Part shown: in pieces, positions 63,700-64,000 of the stretch | Layout: each line of letters begins with the position of its first letter | How positions within the stretch are numbered: position 1 is the stretch's first letter | DNA from: Onchocerca lupi | Lineage: Eukaryota > Nematoda > Chromadorea > Rhabditida > Onchocercidae | Direction of reading: 5' to 3' | Length of the DNA: 64,000 nt | Assembly: GCA_028564675.1 (NCBI GenBank) | Contig: JAOVVO010000447.1 | Coordinates: forward strand, 1 to 64,000 | The notes under the pieces: generated by a model | Told to the model about the DNA's origin: nothing | Databases searched by the model: none | What the model saw: only the letters and a program-made list of their open reading frames with translations | Made by a program: the position numbers and the translations under genes

Positions 63700-64000
63700 G
63701 AGAAGAGGAAGAGGGAGAGAGAAAGAAAGAGAAAAAAAGAGAGAGAGAATTGAATTGTCCCACTCCTATAATATTACTATCATTTTGTTCTTCATTTTTT
63801 ATTTCTTCAACTTTCAAACTGCTACTTGTATTCTCGGATGATTTTTCTTCTATAAAGAAAACGAAAAGGAGAGAAAAAGAAAGAGAGAATAAAGAAAGAA
63901 AGAAAGAAAGAAAGAAAGAGAGAAAATGATTTGTAATGATCAAGAAAGAAAGAAAGAAAGAAAGAGAGAAAATGATTTGTAATGATCAAGAAAGAAAGAA
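63700..64000. repeat. Purine-rich (GAAA)n tract ending in a 46-bp minisatellite
   Basis: GA- and GAAA-rich runs occupy about 63700-63750 and 63865-63960. At the right end a unit starting GAGAGAAAATGATTTGTAAT begins at 63918 and again at 63964, a period of 46 bp, and the array is cut by the window edge. The translation on either strand is low-complexity and not a gene. Confidence 0.8.

Noticed and set aside
63671..63943. Ser/Phe/Leu-rich minus-strand frame at the right end
   Set aside because: Translation of the (GAAA)n/(GA)n tract.
1..64000. CRISPR arrays, bacterial operons, prophage or insertion sequences
   Set aside because: The sequence is eukaryotic with spliced genes; no regularly spaced repeats with unique spacers or transposase frames were seen.

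Overview
The window looks like nuclear DNA of a parasitic nematode, most likely a filarial worm (Onchocercidae). It is very AT-rich and full of poly(A) and poly(T) runs. Protein genes are cut into short exons (mostly 60-240 nt) with GT..AG introns whose acceptors read TTTCAG or TTTTAG. Several genes have an acceptor-like site a few bases before the ATG, as expected for splice-leader trans-splicing. All exon models were built by hand from reading frame, splice phase and homology recalled from memory; no alignment was run.

Layout from left to right. (1) A small LIM-only protein of the LMO1/3 (rhombotin) type lies on the + strand at 1163-2398. (2) After about 4.4 kb without a gene, a large SBF/MTMR5-13 orthologue (mtm-5 type) runs on the - strand from 20168 down to 6808. 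It has 39 exons and about 1969 residues: DENN, SBF2, GRAM, catalytically dead myotubularin, C1 and PH domains. (3) A 2 kb divergent intergenic region with a cluster of CCGG sites separates it from (4) an EOGT (EGF-domain O-GlcNAc transferase) gene on the + strand at 22258-33315, with 12 exons, 534 residues and a C-terminal NDEL. (5) The 4.8 kb intron 8 of EOGT holds a complete nine-exon gene on the opposite strand (25890-28658), coding for a 312-residue four-pass membrane protein of no family I recognise. (6) After about 9 kb of noncoding DNA comes a rhodopsin-family peptide GPCR of somatostatin/allatostatin-C type (42453-49576, 11 exons). Its second extracellular loop carries a long histidine-rich insertion and its N-terminus is threonine-rich. 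(7) Another 10 kb of mostly empty sequence contains a GC-richer island with inverted-repeat ends (about 51.7-51.9 kb) and a pair of diverged repeats (57.5 and 57.9 kb). (8) At the right edge, exons at 59572-59964, 61306-61446 and perhaps 61928-61966 look like the start of an unidentified gene that leaves the window.

The genes are not an operon: strands alternate and spacings are kilobases. The products act in separate cell processes: transcriptional scaffolding (LMO), Rab/phosphoinositide control of membrane traffic (mtm-5), ER glycosylation of EGF repeats (EOGT) and peptide signalling (GPCR). The least explained items are the nested four-pass gene, the histidine-rich receptor loop and the gene at the right end.
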